Shown in pieces: positions 26,579 to 35,645 of a DNA stretch of 64,000 bases; position 1 is the stretch's first letter, and each line of letters starts with the position of its first letter. Made by a program: the position numbers and the translations under genes. This stretch comes from Flavobacterium flabelliforme (GTDB lineage Bacteria; Bacteroidota; Bacteroidia; Flavobacteriales; Flavobacteriaceae). The notes beneath the pieces were generated by a model. It saw only the letters and a program-made list of their open reading frames with translations, was not told the DNA's origin and made no database searches. The stretch spans positions 1 to 64,000 of the forward strand of contig NZ_JAGFBU010000009.1 in NCBI RefSeq assembly GCF_017948675.1, given 5' to 3'.

Positions 26579-28960
26579 TTAAAATTTGAAGTTATAACTA
26601 ACAGCTGGCACAATACCAAAAATGGATGTTTTTACTGCTTCATTGTTTCCAGTATCGGCATTTTGTCTAAAATTAATTGACGCAGCATTTTTGCGATTGT
26701 ACACGTTGTAAACGCTAAAAACCCATTCTCCTTTCCAATTTCTACCTAAATTCTTTTTAGGGGTTAGTGTAGCTGAGAGATCTAAGTGATGGTAGGTTGG
26801 AAGTCTATTTTCATTTCTCAAGCCATAACTAGGAACGGTAATGCCAAGATACTCGTAACGGCCATCGGGATAGGTAACAGGCTGACCACTTTGCATTGCG
26901 AAATTGCCTCCAAAAGACCATTTTTCGTTAAGATTATAAGCAGCAGTTATAGCAATATTGTGTAATTTGTCATAGGCAGAACTGTACCAAGCTCCATTGT
27001 TTATTCCGGATTCTAAATTTGTTCTTCCTGGTGTTTGTTGCTCGGATTTAGATAAGGTATAGGAAATCCATCCATTTAATTTCCCTTCATTTTTTTTAAA
27101 CATCAATTCTAAACCATAAGAACGCAACTGCCCATTTAGAATTACTTGTTCAATGGCTCTGTTAGCAATTAGGTTGGCACCATCAATATAATCTAATCTG
27201 TTTTTTACTTTTTTATAATAAGTTTCTACTTCTAAAGAGTAATCGCCGTCTTTAAAATTTCTAAAATAACCCAAAGCTACTTGATCCGCTATTTGAGGTT
27301 TTATAAAGTTATCACTGGGTGTCCAAATATCTAGTGGAGTAGGAGATGAGGTGTTTGAAATTAACTGTAAATATTGAACCATTCTATTGTAACTCGTTTT
27401 TATAGATTGGTTTTCGCTAAGTTGATAGGATAAAGAAAAACGGGGTTCAAAGTTATCGTAGGATTGTATGGTTTTATTTTTTTTGTAGAATTCTGTTCCA
27501 ATTGGTGTTGCTTTTTCATAAATCTTAAGATCAGAATTAAAAGTAACCGGACTATTGTTTTCGTAAATATTTACAGTAGATTGTCCTAATCGATAAAAAA
27601 GGCTATATCGAATTCCGTATGAAATGGCTATTTTATCTGAGAGGTCATGATCTGCATTTATATATAAAGCAGGTTCAAAGGCATATTTTTTATCGAGTTG
27701 ATCAAAATTTATTCCGGAGTTGTCATCGGTAGGTTTTATCGTTCCTGGATTAAATTTATAATAAATACCATTTACACCATAATTTAATTTGAATTTATCA
27801 GAAATATAATTCTTAAAATCGTACTTGATATTGTAGTTTTTTATTCCTGAATCCCATTTAAATCCTACAAAGTCTAAATCTAAACCGTAATAATAATCAC
27901 TATAAATTAATGATAAATTTGAAAATAATTTATCAGAAAATAGATGATTCCATCTTAAGTTTAAGGTTGAGTTTCCATAAATATTGGTAAAGCTTTTGTT
28001 GAGTGCGAATACATCTCTTCCAAAATAACCAGATAAATAAAGGTTGTTGTTTGGATTTAATTTATAACTCAATTTTGTGTTTAAGTCATAAAAATAAGCT
28101 GCATTGTCTTTTTGTTTTTCAGAAAGTTTTAGAAATAAATGCGCATAGGAGCTTCTACCTCCAATTAGGAAGGAACCTTTGTCTTTCACTAATGGACCTT
28201 CTGCCAAAATTCTACTGGATATTAATCCGATACCACCATTTACATGAAATCCCTTACTACTCCCATCTTTTTGATAAATATCAAGTACAGAAGAAGCTCT
28301 ACCGCCATAACGGGCTGGAATTCCTCCTTTATATAATTTTAAATCTTTGATTGCATCGGGATTAAATACGGAGAAAAAACCAAATACATGAGAGGAGTTA
28401 AATATTGTAGCTTCGTCTAATAAGATTAAGTTTTGATCCGCACCACCACCACGAACATTAAAACCAGATGCGCCCTCTCCAGCATTTGTTACTCCTGGAA
28501 GCAGTAATAATGATTTTATTACATCTACTTCACCTAGTACTACAGGCATTTTTTTTATAGTAGAAATAGAGAGTTTGTTTACACTCATTTCAGGTCTTTT
28601 AATGTCGGTTTTGCTTGATGATCCTGTAATTACAACTTCTTTTAAAGCCGTTTCATTACTGGATAGATTAAAGTTTTTTTTGTTGTTTTGTGTCAAATTG
28701 ATTGATTCTTGGATCGTTTGGTATCCTAGAGAACTTATTTGTAAGACATGGGTTCCTTGTGGGAGTGTAATAGAATAAAAACCATATTCATTTGTGGTAA
28801 CTCCTATCTTTAGCTCTGGTATAACTATGTTTACTCCAATCAAAGTTTCGTTGGTGTTGGCATCCATAATGGTTCCGCTAAGTGTAAACTTATCTTGGGA
28901 GAAAGCTGTAGATGAAAATAAGATAATAATAAAAAGGCTAATGATTTTCTTTGGATTCAT
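26579..28960 (-). CDS. TonB-dependent receptor partnered with a DUF4249 lipoprotein
   Basis: I start the gene at MNPKKIISL (28960); the longer frame adds seven residues before a good signal peptide. The 793-residue product has a CarboxypepD_reg-like domain (LSGTIMDANTNETLIGVNIVIP), then the plug (LLLLPGVTNAGEGASGFNVRGGGADQNLILLDEATIFN, GGIPARYGGRASSVLDI), then the barrel ending VPAVSYNFKF. The plug sequence GGxPARYGGRxSSVLDI is characteristic of receptors paired with DUF4249 proteins, and the downstream gene is exactly that. The substrate is unknown. No -7 element was recognised upstream, where 28982-29031 is AT-rich. Confidence 0.9.
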   Translation of the reverse strand: MNPKKIISLFIIILFSSTAFSQDKFTLSGTIMDANTNETLIGVNIVIPELKIGVTTNEYGFYSITLPQGTHVLQISSLGYQTIQESINLTQNNKKNFNLSSNETALKEVVITGSSSKTDIKRPEMSVNKLSISTIKKMPVVLGEVDVIKSLLLLPGVTNAGEGASGFNVRGGGADQNLILLDEATIFNSSHVFGFFSVFNPDAIKDLKLYKGGIPARYGGRASSVLDIYQKDGSSKGFHVNGGIGLISSRILAEGPLVKDKGSFLIGGRSSYAHLFLKLSEKQKDNAAYFYDLNTKLSYKLNPNNNLYLSGYFGRDVFALNKSFTNIYGNSTLNLRWNHLFSDKLFSNLSLIYSDYYYGLDLDFVGFKWDSGIKNYNIKYDFKNYISDKFKLNYGVNGIYYKFNPGTIKPTDDNSGINFDQLDKKYAFEPALYINADHDLSDKIAISYGIRYSLFYRLGQSTVNIYENNSPVTFNSDLKIYEKATPIGTEFYKKNKTIQSYDNFEPRFSLSYQLSENQSIKTSYNRMVQYLQLISNTSSPTPLDIWTPSDNFIKPQIADQVALGYFRNFKDGDYSLEVETYYKKVKNRLDYIDGANLIANRAIEQVILNGQLRSYGLELMFKKNEGKLNGWISYTLSKSEQQTPGRTNLESGINNGAWYSSAYDKLHNIAITAAYNLNEKWSFGGNFAMQSGQPVTYPDGRYEYLGITVPSYGLRNENRLPTYHHLDLSATLTPKKNLGRNWKGEWVFSVYNVYNRKNAASINFRQNADTGNNEAVKTSIFGIVPAVSYNFKF

Positions 28961-29031
28961 TTCTAGGATTTTGAATTGCAAATTTCAACTAAAACGCGTT
29001 AATTCTTGTTTAAAAAATGTTAATCTATTTT

Positions 29032-29063
29032 AAAAAAAAAGACAACTGTTGCCAGTTGTCTTT
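29032..29063 (-). terminator. Terminator of icd
   Basis: On the minus strand GACAACTGGCAACAGTTGTC forms a perfect stem (GACAACTG / CAGTTGTC) followed by nine Ts, shortly after the icd stop codon. Confidence 0.88.
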
Positions 29064-29085
29064 CATAATTCAGTAAGAAATAAGT

Positions 29086-30309
29086 TTAGGCTAATTTAGC
29101 ATCTAAATTTTCTTTTATTGCTGCTAAGAAATCTTCAGTTGTTAAATAATCAGCTGCAGTCAAACCTTCTGGTTTCACTAGCATAGCTAAATCTTTAGTC
29201 ATTTTTCCGCTTTCTACAGTATCAATACATACTTGTTCCAGAGCATGACAAAAATCAATTAAAGCTTGATTTTCATCTAACTTACCTCTGTGCTCTAATC
29301 CTCTTGTCCATGCAAAAATAGAAGCAATTGGATTTGTAGAAGTAGCTTTTCCTTGTTGGTGTTGTCTGTAGTGTCTTGTAACTGTTCCGTGCGCTGCCTC
29401 AGCTTCAACTGTTTTTCCATCAGGAGTTACTAAAACAGAAGTCATTAATCCTAAAGAACCAAAACCTTGTGCTACAGTATCTGATTGTACATCACCATCG
29501 TAATTTTTACAAGCCCAAACAAAACCACCATTCCACTTCATTACAGAAGCTACCATGTCATCGATCAAGCGGTGCTCATAGGTAATTCCAGTTTCTTCAA
29601 ATTGAGTTTTATAATCTTTTTGGTAAACTTCTTCAAAAATATCTTTGAAACGACCATCGTAAGCTTTTAAAATGGTGTTTTTTGTAGAAAGGTATAATGG
29701 CCATTTTTTTGTTAATGCCATTTGAAAAGAAGAATGAGCAAAACCATAAATGCTTTCGTCAGTATTGTACATAGACATAGCAACACCGTCACCTTTATAG
29801 TCATATACTTCCCAAGTTTGTGTTTCACCTTCTTCTGGTACGAAAGTCATTGTAAGCTTTCCTTTTCCTTTTATAACTGTATCAGTTGCTTTGTATTGAT
29901 CTCCAAAAGCATGACGACCAATTACAATAGGTTTTGTCCATCCTTGTACATAACGAGGAACATTTTTCATGATGATTGGCTCACGGAAAACAGTTCCGCC
30001 AACAATATTACGAATAGTTCCGTTTGGAGATTTCCACATTTTCTTTAAACCAAATTCTTTTACACGATCTTCATCAGGAGTAATAGTCGCACATTTAATA
30101 CCAACATTGTATTTTTTTATTGCTTCGGCAGAATCTATAGTGATTTGATCATTAGTAGCATCTCTGCTCTCCATTCCTAAATCATAGTATTTTATATCTA
30201 AATCTAAATATGGAAGAATTAATTTTTCTTTAATAAAAGACCAAATAATTCGTGTCATTTCATCTCCATCCAATTCAACTACTGGATTGGCTACTTTAAT
30301 TTTTGTCAT
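29086..30309 (-). CDS. icd: Isocitrate dehydrogenase (NADP), eukaryotic-like type
   Basis: The enzyme oxidises isocitrate to 2-oxoglutarate with NADP in the citric acid cycle. The 407-residue protein begins [19 protein letters not shown] and contains [19 protein letters not shown] (isocitrate-binding Ser/Asn/Arg residues), [21 protein letters not shown]-like [26 protein letters not shown] (metal-binding Asp) and [34 protein letters not shown] (NADP site). This pattern belongs to the homodimeric subfamily that includes animal IDH1/2, not the E. coli type. It is monocistronic, with a -7 element and an elaborate repeat region upstream. It supplies 2-oxoglutarate for glutamate synthase. Confidence 0.95.
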   Translation of the reverse strand: MTKIKVANPVVELDGDEMTRIIWSFIKEKLILPYLDLDIKYYDLGMESRDATNDQITIDSAEAIKKYNVGIKCATITPDEDRVKEFGLKKMWKSPNGTIRNIVGGTVFREPIIMKNVPRYVQGWTKPIVIGRHAFGDQYKATDTVIKGKGKLTMTFVPEEGETQTWEVYDYKGDGVAMSMYNTDESIYGFAHSSFQMALTKKWPLYLSTKNTILKAYDGRFKDIFEEVYQKDYKTQFEETGITYEHRLIDDMVASVMKWNGGFVWACKNYDGDVQSDTVAQGFGSLGLMTSVLVTPDGKTVEAEAAHGTVTRHYRQHQQGKATSTNPIASIFAWTRGLEHRGKLDENQALIDFCHALEQVCIDTVESGKMTKDLAMLVKPEGLTAADYLTTEDFLAAIKENLDAKLA

Positions 30310-30350
30310 AATGTATTGTTATATATAATTCTTATTTTTAATCGCAACAG

Positions 30351-30490
30351 CAAAGGTAATAAAACGATATCGTAAAAGAAAATGCCTTTTCACTAAGTTT
30401 TTGATAGTTCAAATTGAATTATGAAATAACGAATATTGTTCGAACAAATAACGAATATGAAAATGTTATATCGTAATAACTATCAAATAT
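30351..30490 (-). promoter_or_regulatory. Promoter and repeat-rich control region of icd
   Basis: The minus-strand -7 element TACCTTTG lies at 30351-30358. Touching it on its upstream side is ATAAAACGATATCGTAAAA (30359-30377), a motif shared with the HMG-CoA lyase promoter. Further upstream, TTTGATAGTT (30400-30409) and AACTATCAAA (30478-30487) form a 10-bp inverted repeat. Between them are two direct copies of AAATAACGAATAT (30424-30436, 30446-30458) on either side of the palindrome TTGTTCGAACAA. No gene is seen in 30310-30600. Confidence 0.5.
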
Positions 30491-30600
30491 GAATTTAATA
30501 AAATGACTTCTTTTTTTAAAACCGCTAGCAAAAACAAGTAAAGTTTTGTTATTGGAGTGCAGTTGTGTTTTTACAAATTTAATTTCTAAATTTCAACTCA

Positions 30601-30633
30601 AAAAAAAATCCTCAACAGTGTTGAGGATTTTTT
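30601..30633 (-). terminator. Terminator of rplS
   Basis: On the minus strand AAATCCTCAACA / TGTTGAGGATTT forms a strong hairpin followed by a run of Ts, 20 bases after the rplS stop codon. Confidence 0.9.
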
Positions 30634-30652
30634 ATAATAAAGAGACAGTAAA

Positions 30653-31003
30653 CTATCTTCTTTTGTCTTTAATCTTAGCTTTTTTACCAGTAAGTTCTCT
30701 GAAGTAGAAAATTCTAGCTCTACGAACTGCACCTTTTTTGTTGATTTCAACTTTTTGTAAAGCAGGCAAGTTAACTGGAAAGATACGCTCTACTCCAATT
30801 GCACCAGACATTTTACGAATTGTAAAAGTTTCTGTATTAGCAGAACCTCTTCTTTGAATAACAACTCCTTTAAAAAACTGTGTTCTAGTTTTTTCACCCT
30901 CTCTAATTTCGTAGTAAACGGTGATTGTATCTCCAGCTGCAAAAACAGGGAAATCTTTTCTTGTTACAAATTCGTCTTGAACGAATTTCATTAAATCTGC
31001 CAT
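30653..31003 (-). CDS. rplS: 50S ribosomal protein L19
   Basis: L19 sits at the interface between the ribosomal subunits. The 116-residue protein (start MADLMKFVQDEFV at 31003) has the family sequence AGDTITVYYEIREGEKTRTQFFKGVVIQRRGSA, FTIRKMSGAIGVERIFPVNLPAL and the basic end KKAKIKDKRR. The longer reading frame (to 31078) runs back to the -7 element, so the internal Met is the real start. It is the second gene after trmD on the same strand, but the 238-bp interval with its own promoter and leader shows separate transcription. Confidence 0.97.
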   Translation of the reverse strand: MADLMKFVQDEFVTRKDFPVFAAGDTITVYYEIREGEKTRTQFFKGVVIQRRGSANTETFTIRKMSGAIGVERIFPVNLPALQKVEINKKGAVRRARIFYFRELTGKKAKIKDKRR

Positions 31004-31105
31004 GATATCTTTAATTATGGTTTTTATCAAATCAACATTCGCGGATCTCGCCAGAGGTTGGTCTGAATTCGGGTGCAAATATAGAACTATTGTTTTAATT
31101 TACAA
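31004..31105 (-). promoter_or_regulatory. Promoter and GC-rich leader of rplS
   Basis: On the minus strand TTG (31103-31105), a 19-base spacer and TATATTTG (31076-31083) form one of the best promoters in the window. The leader of about 65 nt contains an unusually GC-rich segment (31040-31075) that can form small hairpins: CAGA/TCTG, GCG-GATCT-CGC, and an outer CAAC/GTTG. This may be an autoregulatory leader for L19, as known for other ribosomal proteins; that is inference. Confidence 0.5.
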
Positions 31106-31241
31106 GTTTTATTTATAGTATTCAGCGTTCATTTTTAGTCTATACACTTGTTTACTTTCCTTAAATAGAAACTAATAGGATTTGCAGTTTTATATTCAAG
31201 TGAAAAAGATTGTAAAAAAATCAAATAGCTATTATTTTGAT

Positions 31242-31916
31242 TTATTCTAATAAATCGGGTCTTCTGTTTTTAGTATGTTCGTAGGCTGTGTCCTCACGCC
31301 ATTTGTCTATTTTGGCAAAATTTCCGCTGGTTAAAACTTCGGGAACTTTCCATCCTTTATAATCTGCGGGTCTAGTATATATAGGGCCAGACAATAATCC
31401 GTCTTGAAAACTATCCGTTAGTGCTGAGGTTTCGTCACTTAGTACACCTGGAATTAGTCGGATTAAAGCGTCCGATAAAACTAAAGCGCCTAGTTCACCT
31501 CCTGATAAAACGTAATCTCCAATTGAGATTTCCTTAGTAATAAAATGATCTCGTACGCGTTGATCTACTCCTTTATAATGGCCACAAAGAATAATAATAT
31601 TTTCATACATTGACATTGTGTTGGCCATTTTCTGATTTAGAGTTTCCCCATCAGGCGACATATAGATGATTTCATCATAAGTTCTTTCGCTTTTCAAATG
31701 CGAAATACAAGCGTCAATAGGTTGTACGGTCATCACCATTCCAGCACCACCACCATAAGGATAGTCATCTACACTTTTCTGTTTATTGGTTGTATAGTCT
31801 CGTAAATTATGAAAGTGAACTTCAACTAAGCCTTTATCGATGGCACGTTTCATAATCGAAGCCTCAAAAGGACTTCTTAATAATTCAGGTAAAAGAGTAA
31901 CAATGTCTATGCGCAT
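31242..31916 (-). CDS. trmD: tRNA (guanine(37)-N1)-methyltransferase
   Basis: TrmD methylates G37 next to the anticodon and prevents frameshifting. The 224-residue protein starts [13 protein letters not shown]. It contains the SPOUT trefoil-knot segments [26 protein letters not shown] and [31 protein letters not shown], and ends with the region that binds tRNA ([28 protein letters not shown]). Complete and standard. A -7 element TAACTTTG is seen on the minus strand at 31937-31944. The neighbouring rplS recalls the trmD-rplS pairing of many bacteria, although the two appear to be separately transcribed here. Confidence 0.97.
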   Translation of the reverse strand: MRIDIVTLLPELLRSPFEASIMKRAIDKGLVEVHFHNLRDYTTNKQKSVDDYPYGGGAGMVMTVQPIDACISHLKSERTYDEIIYMSPDGETLNQKMANTMSMYENIIILCGHYKGVDQRVRDHFITKEISIGDYVLSGGELGALVLSDALIRLIPGVLSDETSALTDSFQDGLLSGPIYTRPADYKGWKVPEVLTSGNFAKIDKWREDTAYEHTKNRRPDLLE

Positions 31917-32060
31917 TTTTTTTATTTTCTAAGGTGCAAAGTTAATACTAATAATTGGGTAGTGCTTAAAATTGAACTTCAAACTGTTTTAAAATGGATT
32001 AGTAAAATTTTAAAACGTTCTTTTTTACTATATTTATACCCAAATTTTAAAATATTAATT

Positions 32061-34187
32061 ATGCGATTTATTTCAAAAATATTTTTGACAGCGTCGGTGA
32101 TTTTTGTAGCTCCAATGGCAACAGAAACCATATATGCACAAACAAAATCTGTAAAAACAACAAATCCTCTTTTGCAAAGAAGTACGCTACAATATCAGGC
32201 GCCTCCTTTTAATTTGATAAAAGATGAAAATTTTAAACCTGCTTTTGTTTATGCATTAAAAATGCACGATCAAGAAATTGCTAAAATAGCAACTAATAAA
32301 GCAAAGCCTACTTTTATGAATACCGTTGTGGCTTTAGAGACCAGCGGTGTCGATTTAAATAGAGCAGCTACTGTCTTTTATAATCTTACAGGTTCTAATA
32401 CCAATCCCACATTGCAAAGTATAGAAGCAGAATATGCTCCTGTTTTTTCTGCTCACAATGATAAAATTTATCTAAACAGTCAATTGTATAATCGTTTTAA
32501 GGCTATTGATTTAAAGACTCTAAAAGGAGAAGATAAAAAATTAACGGAATATTATTTGCAGAAATTTGAACTTGCAGGGGCTAATCTTACGCCGCAGAGC
32601 AAAGAAAAAATGAAGCAAATTAACGAGGAATTGGCAAGTCTAAGTACTCTTTATGGAAATAAACTTTTAATAGCTCGTAAAAATGGAGCTGTATTATTTG
32701 ATAATGCTACAGCACTTGAAGGATTGAGTGCTGGTGAAATAGCTGCTGCAAAACTAAAAGCTACAGAAGCGGGGCATGATGGTAAATATTTAATTGGATT
32801 ATTAAATACAACACAACAACCAGTTTTAGGAAGTCTTACCAATCGATCTAGTAGAGAAAAAATATTTAAAGCATCATGGACTCGCGCTGAGAAAAATGAT
32901 GATGGCGATACTCGTGAAGTATTAGAGAAAATAGCCAAATTGCGTTTGCAAAAGGCAAAACTAATGGGGAAAAAGAGTTTTGCTGAATGGAAATTACAAG
33001 ACCAAATGGCTCAAACTCCAGCTCCAGCTATTGAATTATTAGCCAAAATTGCTACTCCAGCGGTAGCTAAAGCTAAAATAGAAGCAAAGGAAATTCAAGA
33101 TTTGATAGATTCTCAAAAAGGGAATTTTAAATTGGAACCATGGGATTGGGATTTTTATTCAGAACAAGTTCGTAAAGCAAAATACGATTTAGATGAAAGT
33201 GAAATAAAACCATATTTTGAAATTACAACGGTTTTAGAAAAAGGAGTATTTTTTGCTGCAAAACAAATGTATGGCATCACATTTAAAGAGAGAAATGATT
33301 TGCCTGTCTATCATCCTGATGTAAAAGTGTATGAGGTTTTTGATAACGATGGTTCTTCAATCGCTATTTATTATTTGGATTTTTATACAAGAGATAATAA
33401 AAATGGAGGCGCTTGGATGAGTAATTTTGTAAATCAATCTCATTATTTAAAACAAAAACCAGTAATAGTAAACGTCTATAATTTTGCGAAACCTATAAAT
33501 GGAAATCCATCTTTAATTAGTTTTGATGATGTAACAACAATGTTTCATGAGTTTGGTCATACCTTACACGGCCTATTTGCGAATCAGCAATATGAATCAC
33601 TTTCTGGTACCGCTGTGCCAAGAGATTATGTCGAATTTCCTTCTCAAATTAATGAGCATGCAGCATTAGATCCAATGGTTTTAAAAAATTATGCAATTCA
33701 TTATAAAACTAAAGAGGTGATTCCGCAAGCACTAATTGATAAAATTAAAAAGGCGGATACTTTTAATAAAGGTTATGTAGTTACAGAACTTTTAGCAGCA
33801 GCTACATTAGATATGGCTTGGCATACAGTAGAAAATGAAGCAGATTTTAAACCTACATTAGAATTTGAAAAAGAAGCACTTACAAAATATGGTTTATTAG
33901 TTAATGAAGTGCCAACTAGATATCACACACCGTACTTTGCTCATATTTGGGGTGGAGGTTATGCTGCTGGATACTACGCCTATACTTGGTCAAAAACCTT
34001 AGATTATACCGTTTATGATTGGATGAAAGCTAATGGTGGTATGACTAGAGAAAATTGCGAGCGTTTTAGAAAATACATTTTATCGGTTGGTAATAGTGTT
34101 GATTTGAATAAAGCCTTCAAAGATTTTATTGGTCATGATATGCAAGTAGAGTCGTATTTAAATAATGCGGGTCTTAATGAAAAATAA
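32061..34187 (+). CDS. dcp: M3 family oligopeptidase / peptidyl-dipeptidase Dcp-like
   Basis: A zinc metallopeptidase that trims short peptides. The start at 32061 (MRFISKIFL) gives 708 residues with a signal peptide ending near IYAQ, so the enzyme is exported, probably to the periplasm. The longer frame starts 33 codons upstream without any support. The catalytic motif is HEFGHTLHG, followed by the downstream glutamate region (PSQINEHAALDP) and the C-terminal AHIWGGGYAAGYYAYTWS, which supplies the tyrosines and glycines of the M3 active site. Residues 80-170 form the helical lid domain. A near -7 match TATATTTA lies at about 32029. Assignment to Dcp rather than oligopeptidase A follows from the secreted form and is less certain. 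Confidence 0.88.
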   Translation: MRFISKIFLTASVIFVAPMATETIYAQTKSVKTTNPLLQRSTLQYQAPPFNLIKDENFKPAFVYALKMHDQEIAKIATNKAKPTFMNTVVALETSGVDLNRAATVFYNLTGSNTNPTLQSIEAEYAPVFSAHNDKIYLNSQLYNRFKAIDLKTLKGEDKKLTEYYLQKFELAGANLTPQSKEKMKQINEELASLSTLYGNKLLIARKNGAVLFDNATALEGLSAGEIAAAKLKATEAGHDGKYLIGLLNTTQQPVLGSLTNRSSREKIFKASWTRAEKNDDGDTREVLEKIAKLRLQKAKLMGKKSFAEWKLQDQMAQTPAPAIELLAKIATPAVAKAKIEAKEIQDLIDSQKGNFKLEPWDWDFYSEQVRKAKYDLDESEIKPYFEITTVLEKGVFFAAKQMYGITFKERNDLPVYHPDVKVYEVFDNDGSSIAIYYLDFYTRDNKNGGAWMSNFVNQSHYLKQKPVIVNVYNFAKPINGNPSLISFDDVTTMFHEFGHTLHGLFANQQYESLSGTAVPRDYVEFPSQINEHAALDPMVLKNYAIHYKTKEVIPQALIDKIKKADTFNKGYVVTELLAAATLDMAWHTVENEADFKPTLEFEKEALTKYGLLVNEVPTRYHTPYFAHIWGGGYAAGYYAYTWSKTLDYTVYDWMKANGGMTRENCERFRKYILSVGNSVDLNKAFKDFIGHDMQVESYLNNAGLNEK

Positions 34188-34208
34188 ATAATTTAAATAT
34201 ATTTCAAT

Positions 34209-34240
34209 AAAAAGGTATTCCTACAAGAATACCTTTTTTT
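34209..34240 (+). terminator. Terminator of the M3 peptidase gene
   Basis: The stem AAAGGTATTC / GAATACCTTT with loop CTACAA is followed by Ts, about 20 bases after the stop codon. Confidence 0.85.
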
Positions 34241-34328
34241 ATGATCGATAATTCTTTATTTAAAATATTTTAGCAATGTATAGATGCTAATAAAGTGTTT
34301 TGAGCATTAAATGACTAAACGCGTAATA

Positions 34329-34360
34329 TTGGTAATTATCTAATTTAATTCGTAAATTTG
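34329..34360 (+). promoter_or_regulatory. Promoter of the cyclophilin-FKBP fusion gene
   Basis: TTG at 34329-34331, a 21-base spacer and TAAATTTG at 34353-34360 fit the Bacteroidota consensus. The element overlaps the start of the longer reading frame and shows that translation begins downstream, at 34385. Confidence 0.6.
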
Positions 34361-34384
34361 CCTTTCAATAAAAATTATACAAAA

Positions 34385-35317
34385 ATGGAAAATGGAATAT
34401 ATGCTAAATTTAACACTACAAAAGGTGCTATTTTAGTAAAACTAACACACGATTTGACTCCAGGAACAGTGGGGAATTTCGTAGGATTGGCTGAAGGAAA
34501 TTTAGAAAATAAAGTTAAACCGCAAGGAGTTAAATTTTATGATGGATTAAAATTCCATAGAGTTATTCCAGACTTTATGATTCAAGGTGGATGTCCACAA
34601 GGAACAGGAACTGGAGATCCAGGATATAAATTTGATGATGAATTTCACCCAAGTTTAAAACACAACCGTCCAGGAGTTTTAGCAATGGCTAATTCAGGAC
34701 CAGGGACTAATGGTTCTCAGTTTTATATTACACATATTCCAACAGATTGGTTAGATAACAAGCATACTGTTTTTGGACATGTTGTAGAAGGTCAAGATAT
34801 TGTAGATGCTGTAGAGCAAGGAGATACTCTAGAGTCAATAGAAATCATTAGAGAAGGAGAAGAAGCTAAAAATTGGAATCCAATTGAAGCTTTCATTGCT
34901 TTTAAGGGAGCGCGTAACAAACGTGATATCGCTTTGAAAGCTGAAGCTGAGGCAGCAATGGAAAAATTAGCCGCAGGTTTTGAAAAAACAGAAAGTGGTT
35001 TACGTTACCAATTCATCCAAAGAGGTGAAGGGAAAAAAGCAGAAAGTGGTAAAACAGTTGCTGTTCACTACGAAGGTTCATTAGAGAATGGTAAAGTTTT
35101 TGATTCTTCTTACCCTAGAAAAAAGCCAATCGAATTTAGATTAGGTCAAGGTCAAGTTATTGAAGGATGGGACGAAGGAATTGCTTTGTTACAAGTAGGT
35201 GATAAAGCTCGTTTTGTAATTCCATCTCATTTGGGTTATGGATCACGTGGTGCAGGAGGTGCAATTCCACCTAACGCTACTTTGATTTTTGACGTTGAAT
35301 TAATGGAAGTTAAGTAA
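34385..35317 (+). CDS. Dual peptidyl-prolyl isomerase: cyclophilin-FKBP fusion
   Basis: The 310-residue protein joins two unrelated prolyl isomerases. Residues 5-160 are a cyclophilin: GAILVKL, GLKFHRVIPDFMIQGGCPQGTGTGDPGY with catalytic R and F, and MANSGPGTNGSQFYIT. Residues 200-310 are an FKBP: GKTVAVHYEGSLENGKVFDSSY, GQVIEGWDEGIALLQVGDKARFVIPSHLGYG and AIPPNATLIFDVELMEV. Both active sites look intact. Fusions of this order (CFBP) have been described in Flavobacterium. There is no signal peptide, so it acts in the cytoplasm, where it should help protein folding. The start at MENGIY is forced by the promoter, which overlaps the longer frame. It is monocistronic. Confidence 0.93.
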   Translation: MENGIYAKFNTTKGAILVKLTHDLTPGTVGNFVGLAEGNLENKVKPQGVKFYDGLKFHRVIPDFMIQGGCPQGTGTGDPGYKFDDEFHPSLKHNRPGVLAMANSGPGTNGSQFYITHIPTDWLDNKHTVFGHVVEGQDIVDAVEQGDTLESIEIIREGEEAKNWNPIEAFIAFKGARNKRDIALKAEAEAAMEKLAAGFEKTESGLRYQFIQRGEGKKAESGKTVAVHYEGSLENGKVFDSSYPRKKPIEFRLGQGQVIEGWDEGIALLQVGDKARFVIPSHLGYGSRGAGGAIPPNATLIFDVELMEVK

Positions 35318-35381
35318 ATTAATAGTAGATTAAGTTCAATTATCTTTTTTAATTGTACTTAATTACCATTTTTATTATCTT

Positions 35382-35423
35382 AAAAAGCCCCAAATAGTAT
35401 TTTACTATTTGGGGCTTTTTTTT
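35382..35423 (+). terminator. Terminator of the cyclophilin-FKBP gene
   Basis: A long perfect stem (AAAAAGCCCCAAATAGTA / TACTATTTGGGGCTTTTT) with loop TTT is followed by further Ts. The remaining intergenic stretch up to 35593 is AT-rich and holds nothing I can name. Confidence 0.92.
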
Positions 35424-35593
35424 GTCAAGTAAAAATAAAATCTCTTTTAATATTTATAATTTTCTAAATAATTAAAAATTTTAAAATGATTTACTTTGGA
35501 AGTCATCATCTATTTTGACCGTATTTAAAAGTAGTAAGTTAGATTGAAAAAAAGGATAAGTCTTTGATTTATAATCAAAAGTTAAAAAATAAG

Positions 35594-35626
35594 CAAAAAA
35601 AAACACCTCCATAAAAGAGGTGTTTA
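35594..35626 (-). terminator. Terminator of the Rnk-like gene operon
   Basis: On the minus strand AACACCTCTTTTATGGAGGTGTT forms a stem (AACACCTC / GAGGTGTT) followed by nine Ts, 20 bases after the stop codon at 35646. Confidence 0.85.
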
Positions 35627-35645
35627 GTAGAAACATAAAAAATCC

